A stretch of 64,000 nucleotides of DNA from Acestrorhynchus altus (taxonomy: Eukaryota; Chordata; Actinopteri; Characiformes; Acestrorhynchidae): positions 8,641,642 through 8,705,641 of the forward strand of contig CM067518.1 in assembly GCA_034509495.1 (NCBI GenBank). Reading direction: 5' to 3'. The position numbers and the translations under genes are program-made. The notes below the pieces were generated by a model. That model saw only the letters and a list, made by a program, of their open reading frames with translations. It did not search any database and was not told the origin of the DNA. This document shows positions 12,090 through 23,254 of this stretch, piece after piece. The first letter of the stretch is position 1. Each line of letters starts with the position of its first letter.

Positions 12090-12525
12090 TGTCAGGGTTG
12101 TGAACTGAACAGAGACAGGGAAGAAGTTGCAGGGGTTGAGGATTTAATAACAAAAAGAAACCATTGGGACACAGACATGGTACTATAACACAGGACTCAC
12201 TAACATGCTTTAGATACAAATAAATGAACAATGAAACACGTAGTAACACTTGCTGACAAACTGACACAACCTCACACAAAGGCTCAAGGGCTGACAAAGA
12301 TAGCTGCAACAGGAGGTCTTAAAAATACAAACACAACAGCTACACCTGGGACATAATAATGAAGGGGCAAGTTTACAAATGAGACCTAGCTTGTAACGGG
12401 TGGAGCAAGGGAAGAGACAAGGACAAAACACCACAACCCATGTGGAGACATGGGCAAAGATACCGAACAAGACAGTAAGACAGAGAGTGAACCAGTTTGT
12501 GTGCCAATATGACAAAACTTGCAAA
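12090..12525 (-). mobile_element. Solo-LTR-like repeat
   Basis: Read on the minus strand, this block is T-rich and pyrimidine-rich. It contains CTGTCTTACTGTCTTG, CCACATGGGTTGTGG, GGTCTCATTTGTAAACTTGC, TTGTATTTTTAAGACCTCC and TTATTAAATCCTCAACCCC, and ends ACAACCCTGACA. The layout of an ATTAAA-like polyadenylation region shortly before a CA-terminal end resembles fish Gypsy-type LTRs. The similarly organised block at 27514-27940 supports a shared family. No retroviral gag or pol is nearby, so it would be a solo LTR. Frames of 75-108 codons on either strand here are shadows. Confidence 0.4.
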
Positions 12526-12837
12526 ATAAATAAAGGAATAAAACCTCCTATTTCATGTGTTCCATATTATGCATATATTTATACATTCTGCGACCTGCAA
12601 ATGATTCACAATGTTCTCCAATTCACTGGTGGTTCACTGTTTAGTGGTAATACACATTACCCAGACTATCATGTACATGAAGAAGAATGGAGAACACCAT
12701 TTTGCTTTTCACCTTTCTGGGGCTAATATAAAAGGAGTTAATGTACAGAAACTCATGCAGACCTGCTACATATGCTACATTTTACTATGGTTATGGTTAG
12801 AGTTAGAGTTAGATAGAGATTAGGATATTTTCATGAG

Positions 12838-13690
12838 ATCCTAGACTCTTCATTTGAGATGTAATATTAACAGAGTTTAGGTATTTTATACATTTAAACA
12901 TGTTTTAATAACTAATTTACCTGCAATTTATTTTTATTTTGTATATTGTTTGCTTATGAGGACCAAATCACTTTTCCTCTTTGAAATCCTGTTGGATCAT
13001 CCAGAGGGATTTTAAGATGACAATGGAATAATTGTTGAATAATTTGTATTGATGAGATTGACAAGGAAAGGTATATTAATAATTAATCATTTCTAAATAT
13101 TTAACAGTACATTATCCTCTCTATTCTGAAATGTGTACACTGTGAGGCAAAAAGAAACAAACAGCAGTCCTTCTCATTTCCTTTATAACCACTGGGTCAG
13201 TATTATCATTTGCTCTGCCCCCTCTCACTGATTAGTTGGAGTTTGTTCCTTCACGGGTGAGTATCTGTACAGGGGTTGGACAGTAAACCTGACACCTGGT
13301 TTTAGACCAATAATTTATTGAGCACTGTTTTTAACAATCTATCATCTTTTAAGACTCTGGTATGTCCCCATAATGTTGTGTGCATTGCAGTGGCATTTTG
13401 AGCAAAACATCAACATTACTACTCTGTTCTTACTGGTGCAATTAATGAAGTTTGGCCACCAGACTGTTCCAATTTAGCCATGAAACCTTCCACACTAAAA
13501 TGACTGGTCTTTCAGTTTCATTGTCCCACTCCTGTACATGTGGACAGAGCAGTAAACAGGCACTGAAAGTCTTCTTTTACAGCATTTAAACTGAATTTAA
13601 TAACGTTTTTAGCTACTAGGTTGGTTGGCTTGCTGATAATTCATCAGATTCATTAGTTTGTTATGATATGGTGGTGTGGCACAACAAATA
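12838..13690 (+). repeat. Unnamed dispersed repeat, copy 1 of 3
   Basis: This copy aligns along its length with 34717-35445 and partly with 17960-18660. Shared landmarks in order are GAGATCCT, CTTCATTTGAGAT, TTTGCTTAT, TGATGAGATTGAC (TGATTAGATTGAC in the others), GGGTCAGTATTATCAT against GGGTCAGTGACATCAT, CAGAGCAGTAAACAGGCACT, GAATTTAAT and AGTTTGTTATGAT. It carries a mariner-type MITE at 13268-13536 that is absent from copy 3. It has no coding capacity I can see and I do not recognise the family. Confidence 0.75.
13268..13536. mobile_element. Tc1/mariner-type MITE with TA target duplication
   Basis: Inverted ends are CAGGGGTTGGACAGTAAACC at 13270 and, read inward from the right, CAGGAGTGGGACAATGAAAC at 13534. 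TA lies directly outside each end (13268-13269 and 13535-13536). The interior is about 265 bp and non-coding. The element interrupts dispersed repeat copy 1. Copy 3 reads straight through the same point at 35177-35178 with a single TA, so the insertion boundaries are firm. Confidence 0.9.
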
Positions 13691-13890
13691 ACACCACCAG
13701 TGAGCCATCATGCCATGTGGAAGACTGGGACTTTATTCCCAGTCTGTGCAAGACTCCTAAAAGTCTGGGGCAGTAGGAGTCCTTGGGCAAGACTCCTAAC
13801 AATACTCTGGCCGTCCTCTGTAATGTGAGTAACCTTGTAAATTTCTCTGATAAGAGTGTCAGCTAAATGACATAGAAAGGTTTACTAAGT
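13668..13890 (+). mobile_element. tRNA-derived SINE
   Basis: A head starts near GGTGGTGTGGCACAACAAAT. It has a B-box-like GACTTTATTCCCAGTC in the position of a tRNA T-arm, then a body with TGCAAGACTCCTAAAAGTCT, GTAGGAGTCCTTGGGCAAG and CTCTGTAATGTGAGTAACC. The tail has TCTGATAAGAGTGTCAGCTAAATGAC, split here for length: TCTGATAAGAGTG then TCAGCTAAATGAC. This tail module is widespread in teleost SINEs. The copy is old, since the B box is mutated from the functional consensus, and it overlaps the 3' edge of dispersed repeat copy 1. Confidence 0.75.
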
Positions 13891-13899
13891 AACTAATTA

Positions 13900-16225
13900 A
13901 GTCAGTTAGCTTTCTATGGGTTAGAAGTGAATATTTGTACAAATCATATGATTGTTCATTGACTTATGGAGGACTTTTGTATTTCAAATGCAAATACGGT
14001 TTCCTCAGTCAACTACATACATTAAAATTCAAGATGTATGTCGGTGCACAGCACTTTGGCAAGAAGACAGTGCAAAGACAAGTCATCTGAAATAAACATT
14101 CCTCATAATCTGACATCTCAGCTATTAGCTCTATGGATATAATGGACAAATATAACACTACATAGAACGTCATGATCCATCATGGCTTCATTCTGCTTCG
14201 AGCAAGTTTATGTCCCAACAGGCTTTAGATGTAATTACATACAGGCCATTATTAATCTTTCCTTACCGTGAAATACCATAGAATAAATTAGTGTGAGCAC
14301 ACTGCTTTTGGAAGCCACCCATGATAGTAAATGCACAAAGCATACAGAATTCATCTCCACCCACATAATGTTAATGTTATGAATGTAACATTAAGTACAA
14401 GTGACTACGTGCACTTTGTTGGGCTGTGGGGTAACAATTTCCCCAAAATGCCACAACACATTCAACTGTAGCTGATCTAAAGGTGCAAGGTTACAGAATC
14501 TTTGTTGTTGTACCACTGTATCTGCTTCAAGTACTCATATTTTTCCTGTCTTTTTTTGTTTCACATCTTTCTTGGAAAGTCAGATGCATTTAAATTGCAA
14601 GGTACTGTGTGTTTCTCACAAGAAGCAGCATCTCCAGGAGATGTAAACCTTACAATATCAATTCACTGTGGCATTTATGTTATTGTATTCTGGGGGAGGT
14701 GTTATGATAAATTAAAAATCAATTAAATAAAGTGATTTTCACACCAGCTAGACTGTTAATAGGGGTTGGTATTTTCTGACAGATTGTAAGCATCCAAAGT
14801 GAAAGTATTGAAATTTTACTTAGGATTAGGTCAAATAAAGTGACAAAATTGCTAAGACTTGGTATTCTAGAACTGGGTACATTACAATGTGTATCAATAA
14901 ATTCCATATAATATGACTTTTAATATATCATATATATGTGTGATACATAACATATCCATTTATAAAACATCATATAATAACTTTTTATTAAATCAATCTT
15001 AATAGGAAGCCAACTTCAGCTATGTCATGACATGCACTCTCACAAATTCACACACAAAAAACAAAAAACATAAAATAAAAAAAAGCTGCTGGAAGAGCAG
15101 CTAAACTTTACTAGTAGATACCAAAGTGAGCTCTTCAGCTTGATTATATATTCAGGTGGATTTTATTACAAAAAAAAAAGAAGAAGAACTATACATTGTG
15201 ACATTGCGTCGAAGACCATGTTTGAAAAGGGCAGCCAATAATAGTGAGATACAATACCAAACCACTTTTCATTTACTCAAGTACTTTTATTTTGGGATGT
15301 CTGGAAATTAATGCATATAAAAATGTATGTGTTAGTCATGGGTGGGTATTTCTGGTGGATTTTGAGTTGCCATATCTGAAATAGCCATCTCAGGTGCAAG
15401 TTGCCTATTCATACAGAACAGATCATTATAACGAAGTTACTGTTTTGCTTTGCTCTGCATATGTCAAAGTGGATGTCAGGTTATGCTGTAAGGTACTTTC
15501 TGACACATGGTGAAAAAGCCTTCTATTCAACCAGATATTTTAATCCAGATTTCTGGCTACACCATACATGGTATTTATCAGTAAACCTGGGTTAACATGG
15601 GCTCTTCTTAAAATGTAAAATAAAAATGGATAGACAAGAGTTAAATGAATAAGAAAAAACCTGACTTTACACTAAATAAATGGTTACACTCTTTAAAGGG
15701 AATTCTTCAAGGGTTCGCCAAGAAATCTTTGAATGATTAAAGGATTCTTTTTTATATGTAACAGATCTCTGCTCCTCAGTACTGTATAAAACTTTATTGA
15801 ATGAGTAACAGCTTGATGTCTATACAGTATATAGGGGTCTGTGTCTGCCTGCACACCATCTAGTGTCATACCATGTCATAGCTGCTGAGGGGTGAAGTGG
15901 GTTATGGGAATTAGGAAGCCCACAGCTTTTGAGCATTTGAGGAGAACAAAGAGTTTTTTTTTTCAAACCAAAAACATACATGCAGCACATAAGATTACAC
16001 ATATATTTAATTCTAAATGAAGCTTTGAGTACCTTATATACCTTATGTTATAACTATGAGCTCAGTAAAAATGAAAGAATATCTTTAGAATATAGATAAT
16101 AAATACCGGACTGTATTATCCTGGCTAAATGTGTATGAAATCACAACCATATGATATAAAATATACTAGTGCAGCTTAAGAAAGTGGAATATTGCAACAG
16201 TATTTTTTATTATTTAAATAAAAAA
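13900..16225. other. Unassigned AT-rich sequence
   Basis: No gene, RNA gene or repeat I can support. Open frames of 60-74 codons here (14502, 14719, 15401, 15820) have no domain content. Confidence 0.5.
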
Positions 16226-16229
16226 GTAA

Positions 16230-16375
<146 letters not shown>

Positions 16376-16379
16376 ACAC

Positions 16380-17955
16380 ACAGCATATTCAACTTTTGTT
16401 TTCTTTTTAGGCTGAACTAGGGTGCCCTGGTACAGTTGGATTTATTCACCTATGCCACAAGCAGCTTTGGCCATCATCTTCATCGTTTGTCCTCTATTGT
16501 CCCACTGTTATGTTCTCTTCTGCATAAGCAACTAGTGATAACACATAGGGAGAAAAAAACAGAATGAAACATGGAAACGACCTTTGGGGCTGCAATTAAT
16601 TCCTAATACCAGACAAGGAAAGGATTTAAGTGTCCACTGGCATAGATGAGGCTGCCTGGCCTGTCAAAGCAGTACTGCAATGAAGGTATGTGTGTGTATG
16701 CATAGCTACTAATAAAGGAGTGGCGAATGGTGGCATTTTCATTCATGACAGAAAAAAGGATGAAGACACTGCTGTCTCAGGGGATTCAGCAGCACTCCTC
16801 TGAAAGAGTCTTTACCATTGCACCTGTATTAAGAAAACAACAACTTTGTGAAGCTAATGAAAAATAAACTCAGATACAAGTAGATCAATCTCTGAGGTTC
16901 TAAAGGGATTTTTTTTTCCTTTTTATGTTTGAAGCTCAAAAGCTGATTAAGTTGAATACTTCATATAAAATAGAACTGAATGCCTCAAGAGGTGTACCAC
17001 AATGTTACACACACAGATCAGAAAGGAATTAAAGTGATCACAGATGGCTTAAACAGAAACTCAAGTCGCATAATCTTGGATGGCTTGAATGAAAAAACGA
17101 GTCATCTAGGAACATAATAACTTTCAGATCACATTATGAAGGCTTAAGATCTGAAATTCATGCTGAGATTAGATAGATGTAGAAGAAATGTAGTTGTCTT
17201 TGAACAAAGGGAAATGTTCAGGGAGAATTCAACCTATACCTTAGCTAACCTAACCTAACATTAGTCTTCAAATGCAGCCCAGACAGCCTGCTGTATGATG
17301 TCAGCAAATAAACTGAAAAATCTGAAATGGGAAAGAAGTATAGATGAAGGTAAAAACAATTTTTGTTCAGACCTACTCAAAACAGCAGTTTAGACTTCAA
17401 AGTCATGGTTACAGTATAGGTTCATTCCAACCAAGAGAAGTCTCATGTTCTATGCTTCTGGCACCATACTTAGAGATTAATATATATATTATATATATAT
17501 TACAGAGAACTGTTAGGAGTCTTAACCAAGGACTCCTGGGATTAGTGTTATTTGTTGTACTGCATAACACCAACAATATGTGTTATGCACTTAGTTAGCC
17601 TACCTGAAACAGGACAAGAGCAAGAAATGATGTAAATGCTGGATTTTGTCCAAGCATTTAATAATAATTACATTTAATTTCCATAATTCAGTTTCAGTCA
17701 AGACCAGCTTCATTTTGAGGTAACTTTATAAAATAGTTTTTAAATCATTACTGAATTCAATCATCAAACACCATATCAATTATTCATATGTTTAATTAAC
17801 ATGATTAGCTATTCTTAGTTAAATGTATGTTTGTAAAAAATACTTTGATTGCACCCTAAATATAGCTACTTTAATGGAATATGTATTAAGTTTACTTTTA
17901 GAACCCTATGTCAGTTTTGTTTTTTCATAGTTTAATTCATCAAAAATATTGAAAA
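16380..17955. other. Unassigned AT-rich sequence
   Basis: No gene or recognised mobile element. Short TA runs occur near 17480-17500. Confidence 0.5.
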
Positions 17956-18110
17956 GTTTGACTACAAAACTGTGAGGAATTGATTGTTTAGTGTTTTGAG
18001 CTGAAATTAGAAGTATTTAATAGTTATTTGTAATGATTAGATTGACACGGATATTCATAATAATACATTTCTTATAAAAAAAGTTATTCACAATACTAGA
18101 CAGTAACAAT

Positions 18111-18114
<4 letters not shown>

Positions 18115-18190
<76 letters not shown>
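18115..18190. repeat. (TA)n microsatellite
   Basis: Two TA tracts separated by ACTCA. Confidence 0.96.
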
Positions 18191-18193
<3 letters not shown>

Positions 18194-18454
18194 AAGTGAG
18201 TGTTCTTTATTATTTTATTTGTGTATGCATAGCTTAGATTGTCCCTTTTCAATTCTTTTATCCTGCAGTTTGTATGCTGCTTTACTCTGTATCCAATTAT
18301 CTGGGCCAGTGACATCATGAGCCTAACCCCTGGCAGACTCATTTGGCATTAAAACTGGAATTTAATTCAGTTGGAAAAGTTCCTAGCTGGATTACTTGCT
18401 GATTTATCACACAATAATTATAGTTTGTTATGATCCCAAACTAATCAATAAAGA

Positions 18455-18472
18455 TCTATCTATCTATCTATC

Positions 18473-18568
<96 letters not shown>
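18455..18568. repeat. (ATCT)n microsatellite
   Basis: About 28 ATCT units with one TC interruption near 18470. Confidence 0.97.
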
Positions 18569-18569
<1 letters not shown>

Positions 18570-18769
18570 CATAGCTGATGTCTGTAGGTTACTCTGATCC
18601 TGAGATATGAAGCTTAGAATACTAGCAAGTAACTGGCCGGAAAATGAGGATCTTGGGTTCTAAGAGTTAAGTCAGCTTGAAAATTGTGTAGATGGTACAC
18701 TAACTTGTCATAGGAAAAGGGCATCTCTGCTATTTGTGCTGCTACTGCACTGCACTAAATAAAATAAAA

Positions 18770-18860
18770 ATAAAATTACATCTTAAGTTTATTTGTCACA
18801 AACATAACAATACATGGTACAATTTGTAGTGAAATGTCTAGTCACATGAAACAATAGGAT
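18770..18860 (-). mobile_element. LINE 3'-end-like fragment
   Basis: TTTATTTGTCACAAACATAA, then TACATGGTACAATTTGTAGT and GAAATGTCTAGTC, resembles the antisense of a LINE 3' end common in fish (polyadenylation-type end, transcript read from the minus strand). AAAATAAAAATAAAA precedes it as a reversed tail. It may belong to the minus-strand LINE at 20765-21250. Confidence 0.4.
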
Positions 18861-19246
18861 ATGACTATTACAATCCTATATGCAGCAGCAGTGATATAAA
18901 AAGCAATAAACATTCTAACTGGCTTTCAGGACAGCTGCTTGTTTTCTGCATGTTAACTACAGACTCAAATGTGTAATTTTCTAATGTACTTTGAGGATGG
19001 TTGCTATAAATTAAGCAGAATCTGAGGGTGGATATACTTTTTGATCATCAAAGTTTGAGTGTATAGCAACTGTTTCATTTTGTAAATAGAAGATATTTGC
19101 TAGCGCAAATGGAAAATCATACTTTTAGTCAATAACATTTGTGCTATGCTACTCTTGTCACAAATTAGCATCATAGTAAAGCCAAAGGCCTTTCATACTG
19201 GAGATAGGGGCATTCATGTTGTCACTGCACTCTGGTATTGGCTGCA

Positions 19247-19744
19247 CTAATCACAACCAGAGGAGACATTAGGTATGGGGGTCCACACGTGTTTATAGGC
19301 CCTGGAACAAAGATTAAGCAGGTGTTTGGGTTCTGTGCCATTGCATGGTTGATGCTTAACCATGGCCATGCACATTAGCTTCCAGCCAAAGAGACAGCTT
19401 GCAGGGCACAGGCCTTCGATCCCAGTGCATTTGGTTAATGCACACTGCTGTGGAACCAAGAGCAGCCAGGCACCCTTTCCCTCTGTTTCATCCCTCTGTG
19501 CATCCAGCTTCTCAAACACTAATGGAACAGTTTGGTTCTGCATGGACAGTCCCTGCGGCCTTGGCTGAAGAACCATACATCTGAAAAGAAGTGGTAGCTC
19601 CAGTTCTCCACACCACTGTGCTGCAGATTGTACACTGTTTTTGCCCTGTGTAAAACCATGCCAAATCCTTGTTCTCCTGTTAGAAGTACAATAAACAGAG
19701 AACAGCATCGTGGACTCTTTCAATTGATGGTTCTTCACATAGCC
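19247..19744 (-). CDS. Unidentified open frame, possible terminal exon
   Basis: A minus-strand frame stays open for about 166 codons from a possible splice acceptor to a TAG at 19247-19249. The acceptor region, read on the minus strand, is TTGTTGTATTTTATTTATAAAG, here given as TTGTTGTATTTTATTT then ATAAAG. The codons start directly after it, with GGC TAT GTG AAG. The frame has no ATG until codon 14, which fits an internal or terminal exon better than a whole gene. The predicted protein is cysteine-rich at the end (QQCALTKCTGIEGLCPASC, then MVKHQPC, LLNLC and a final SSGCD). I recognise no domain. The block is clearly more GC-rich than its AT-rich surroundings and has sharp edges. Alternatives are a fragment of an unknown transposon, a pseudogene piece, or chance in a GC-rich island. 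LINE remnants lie on both sides. Confidence 0.25.
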   Translation of the reverse strand, partial: GYVKNHQLKESTMLFSVYCTSNRRTRIWHGFTQGKNSVQSAAQWCGELELPLLFRCMVLQPRPQGLSMQNQTVPLVFEKLDAQRDETEGKGAWLLLVPQQCALTKCTGIEGLCPASCLFGWKLMCMAMVKHQPCNGTEPKHLLNLCSRAYKHVWTPIPNVSSGCD

Positions 19745-19859
19745 CTTTATAAATAAAATACAACAAAATAATATGAATTAAAGAAATTAAAGCTATAGCA
19801 GAAAAATGATATTAATAATAAATAACATACAAAAAAATCCAATGAGAAAAAGTAAAAGT

Positions 19860-20560
19860 TACATACATGGAATATGGAGAACAGTTGCATTATGATCTTA
19901 AAGTATGATTTGAAAAGAATCTATCAGGCACTTTTTTTATTATTATTAGTACAATTTTATGGTTGATTACAAAGAATTAGATAGCCAGTGGAGAAGTGCT
20001 AAAACTGGTGTAATATGATCTTGTTTTGTAGTGTTTTCTAGTGTTCCTGCTGCAGCATTTTGCAAAAGTTGGTTTCTTGTACTTGTGTCTCGTCATATGA
20101 ATAATATATTATAGTAGTCAAACCTAGAAAAGAGCATTAATCACTTTCTTGGTATCTGACTGACAGCAACATGATCCAACTCTGGCTATACTCATTAAAT
20201 AACCTAGTTTGTTTTGCTAATGTTTTTAATATGCATTTTAAGTAAGAGTTAAATAAAAGTCTAGAGCAATATCTAGATCTCTAACTGTGATTTTTATTTG
20301 TAGGGGCAGGCCGCCATGTCTTTCACATACCCTTTTCCTTCATGCTTCATGACCAACTAGTTATTTCCATCTTCATTACAATTGTCAATCATCTAGCTGT
20401 CAGTGCTGGATAGACATATTACTTGGTGGTCTACTATAGTGACTTTGTCTGGTGCTACAGACTTATGTATAGAGTTATGTGTCATCTGCATAATTATGTA
20501 ATCTGTAAAAGTGATACCATGTTTCATAATAATTAGTTAACTTTGGATTTAAAGAACCAC
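19860..20560 (-). mobile_element. L2-type LINE, RT C-terminal half, broken
   Basis: Read on the minus strand, the L2 landmarks appear in order. TATGCAGATGACA marks the end of the YADD box region (near 20490). INALF, FDYYN and LLQNAAAG correspond to the usual CNALLSG...LVQNAAARVL, and QDHITPVLALLHWL to the DHITPVL..LHWLP motif (near 20000-20120). Several stops and shifts are present. The 3' UTR and tail are missing. Confidence 0.8.
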
Positions 20561-20764
20561 ATATTCAATCCATTAAGCTGGATTTCTAGATTATGTGAAC
20601 ATCTTATATATATACACTATAGAGCAGCATAAAAAGTAGTGATGTTGGTTTAGCTGTGTAAATATGTGTTGTTGTAGGCCTCAGTTGCCTAAAGTGGTAG
20701 TTAAAAGTTAAACATTAGATTAAAAATAAAGTTAAATGTTGTTGTGTTGAAAGTTAAAAGTGTT

Positions 20765-21250
20765 ATGTTGAATGACCTCAGCTATGTGGAACTTGAAGCT
20801 GCTCTCCATTTCCACCATTGTGCCCTTGATGCTCAAGTATGCATACACCCTACTCCTCCTTCTAAAATCTAAATTCTGCACATTGGCTTTGCTGACATTG
20901 AGGGAGAGATTGTTGTCAGTACATCACTCTTCAAGATGCTTTACTTCCTCCCCATACGGTCGTTGTTTGCAATTTTGTCAATTATTGTTGTGTTGTCTGC
21001 AAACTTCATGATGGTTTTGGAGAATTTGCAAGATAACACAACCTTTTGGGCATCTTGTGCTGCGTGTGAGGGTGGGGGACATGTGGCCACCCAACGAAAG
21101 GAAGTACATGATCCAGTTGTGTTATTCCAAGAGTTAAGAGACCTGTCTGGACAAGCTGATAGTGTTAAAGTCAAAGCTGAAGTCTCTAAGATGTTTGGTC
21201 CCTCAGGGTGGGTGGGAGCAGAGCCTGAATTATCAGAATGAGTAGTGGGA
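20765..21250 (-). mobile_element. Rex1/CR1-type LINE, RT fragment, broken
   Basis: The minus-strand frame includes TIMKFADNTTIIDKIANND, equivalent to the FADDTTI catalytic box with the second Asp replaced by Asn. Beyond it (lower coordinates) the plus strand reads GACATTGAGGGAGAGATTGT, CATACACCCTACTCCTCC and CACCATTGTGCCCTTGATGC. These are the antisense of the LNVSKTKE..VIDFRK..RVYTPL..IRGTMVE block of this family. Frames are broken. Confidence 0.75.
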
Positions 21251-21259
21251 CAGTAATAG

Positions 21260-21834
21260 TTTTACAGGAGAATGCTGCTTGATAATAGTATTTGCTAGAA
21301 TGGCCTAGTGTTAGCATCACTGGCATCAGTCTGCATCACTGCAGAAGCAAATATGTAGCCCCAATTAAACAGTCACATTAATTTTATGAAGAGGGTAGTA
21401 AGGACAGTCAGAAATCTGCTTGCCTTCTCCACATCAGTTTAAGTCTGCATTCGATTTGAGTCAAGAACACAGTCTGGTGCAGGCCTTTAGGTCGAACAGT
21501 GTCCAGCATGAGATCAGAAAAAGGTAGGTTGAATGTCAAATCCTTACAGTGTTTACTCATGAACTATAGACAACATGGTAGACAGTGTTTGGCTTGCACA
21601 CAAATGTAAGACACATAATGTTCACAAATGTTTTCAAAATTAACAGGAGAGGTAACCAACTACTGCCATCACCAGCAAAAAGAGAAATTAATAAAATAAA
21701 CAAATTTCATGAGCTCAAACGTATCTGAAAAAATAACAGAATTATAAGTAGAAACATTTCAACAATTCAGTAAATAATTATTTTTAATTTAAATTGTATT
21801 TACCATAAAGCAAACTTTCTATATTCACTGCATT
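21260..21834. other. Unassigned AT-rich sequence
   Basis: Nothing recognised between the LINE fragment and the hAT element. Confidence 0.45.
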
Positions 21835-21842
21835 TGTTAAGG
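21835..21842. repeat. hAT target-site duplication, left
   Basis: TGTTAAGG sits directly before the CAGTAACTGTCAAACT terminus and is repeated exactly at 24516-24523. Confidence 0.9.
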
Positions 21843-22849
21843 CAGTAACTGTCAAACTGGTATTGGTACCACTAGTGGTTTGCAATGCATCCCAAGGTAG
21901 TGTGCCAGATGACTCAATGTTTGATTTTTAACTTAAAAAACACCTTCTCTGTTCTCTGTAAAACCTTCTCTGCACTGTTGGGTCAATTTAGAGAAATAGG
22001 TAACTTGCTCTTACAACCTTCAACACTGAGGGCAGAAAAGTAATGTTATAAGTGTACACATAGGCTTGGTAACCTTGGGGGAAATGACTACATAATGATG
22101 GTGAGTCAGGAGGCGAAGACACACCCAACATTCAAAAAGATGGTGCCTGGAGCCAATACATTTCACTCACTCATCACTACACTGCCCAAACCAAGGTCCA
22201 CCCTAAATGTCACCACATATCTCAGTTCATTCAAGTAAGCATAATACAGCTGAATTTATTTACCTTAACTCTAAATATGCCAAAATAAATCATTAAAATA
22301 AGTGAGTTCAAGCCTCGTGTATTCTTTTGGAGTTAGGTTGGCTTAAGGATTTGAAGTGATCCCAAATTTCTGTAGTATTTCAGTTCTGTTAGCATGAAAT
22401 AGTTTGTTAAGAAGTGCAGTTAGATATTACAGTATACCATGCTAGCTTGCTGATTGCAAAAGTGGGCAAGCGCCACACAACTGGTGAAAAAAACACTTGC
22501 AAGAAATTACAAGTCTTCCAATCACACTGTCTTCCAATCATACTGAAATGAGATATGGAATCCTAGAAGGCTTTATTTTAGGACCACTGCTGTTCACTCT
22601 TTACTTGCTACCCCTTGGCACAGTAATAAACAGACATGGACTTAACTTCCACTGTAATGCAGATGATAATCAATTGTATATATCAGCCAAACCTGATGAT
22701 AAAACTAAAGAAAATGGAAGGATGAATAAAATCTTGGATGTTGCGTAACTTCCTCTTTCTAAATAGTAACAAAACAGAGGTCCTCTTTTTGGGTCCTAAA
22801 ATTGCAAGGAAAAAATTATCAGACAATGTTAAATCTGGCTGATTTCTCA

Positions 22850-23080
22850 GTTGTAGTCATGATCATTGTCATTTTTCTTTATTTGTCTCCCAGAGGAGAG
22901 ATTTTGCTTAGAATGAAGGTATATTACACTACAACAAAACACAGACAAACATATCAACCATCATGTGACCAAAAACCATATCATTACAATACATTAAAGA
23001 TAAAGTGCATTACATTTTATACTATTACACGACCCCACAGCCACCAATACAACCATAATACAGTCAGATGTCATTATTAT
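22850..23080. mobile_element. Insertion inside the L2 reverse transcriptase
   Basis: L2 coding similarity stops near 22845 and resumes near 23085. The inserted piece begins CATTTTTCTTTATTTGTCTC and CCAGAGGAGAGATTTTGCTT, which resembles the antisense of a LINE 3' end of the 'TTTATT..CCCAGAGGGGAAATT' kind. The rest is A/C-rich and unidentified. Confidence 0.5.
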
Positions 23081-23254
23081 TTAGGATAATATTAATTTTT
23101 CCAAGTTAAGAAATGCCCTATCCTTACACACTGCTGAAAAACTAGTGCATGCTTTTATTACCTCAAGGTTAGATTACTGCAATGCACTATTGTCAGGTTG
23201 ATCAAGCAGGAACCTAAATAGACTTCAGTTAGTTCAAAATGCTGCAGCCAGGGT

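Larger units (their letters stand above)
17960..18660 (+). repeat. Unnamed dispersed repeat, copy 2 of 3
   Basis: It shares GTAATGATTAGATTGAC (18031), GGGCCAGTGACATCAT, CTCATTTGGCATTAAAACTG, GAATTTAATTCAGTTGGAAA and TTGGGTTCTAAGAGTT with copy 3 at 34717-35445, in the same order and orientation. It lacks the segment around the MITE insertion point. Two microsatellites, (TA)n at 18115-18190 and (ATCT)n at 18455-18568, have expanded inside it. Confidence 0.75.

Noticed and set aside
12082..12726. Frames of 75-108 codons on both strands
   Set aside because: They overlap a solo-LTR-like repeat and each other and show no protein family features.
12785..12825. Telomere-like GGTTATGGTTAGAGTTAGAG
   Set aside because: Only a few degenerate units of TTAGAG, not TTAGGG; too short to call an interstitial telomere.
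13720..13745. Possible tRNA gene (B-box-like sequence)
   Set aside because: No cloverleaf can be drawn and the flanking body and tail are those of a SINE.
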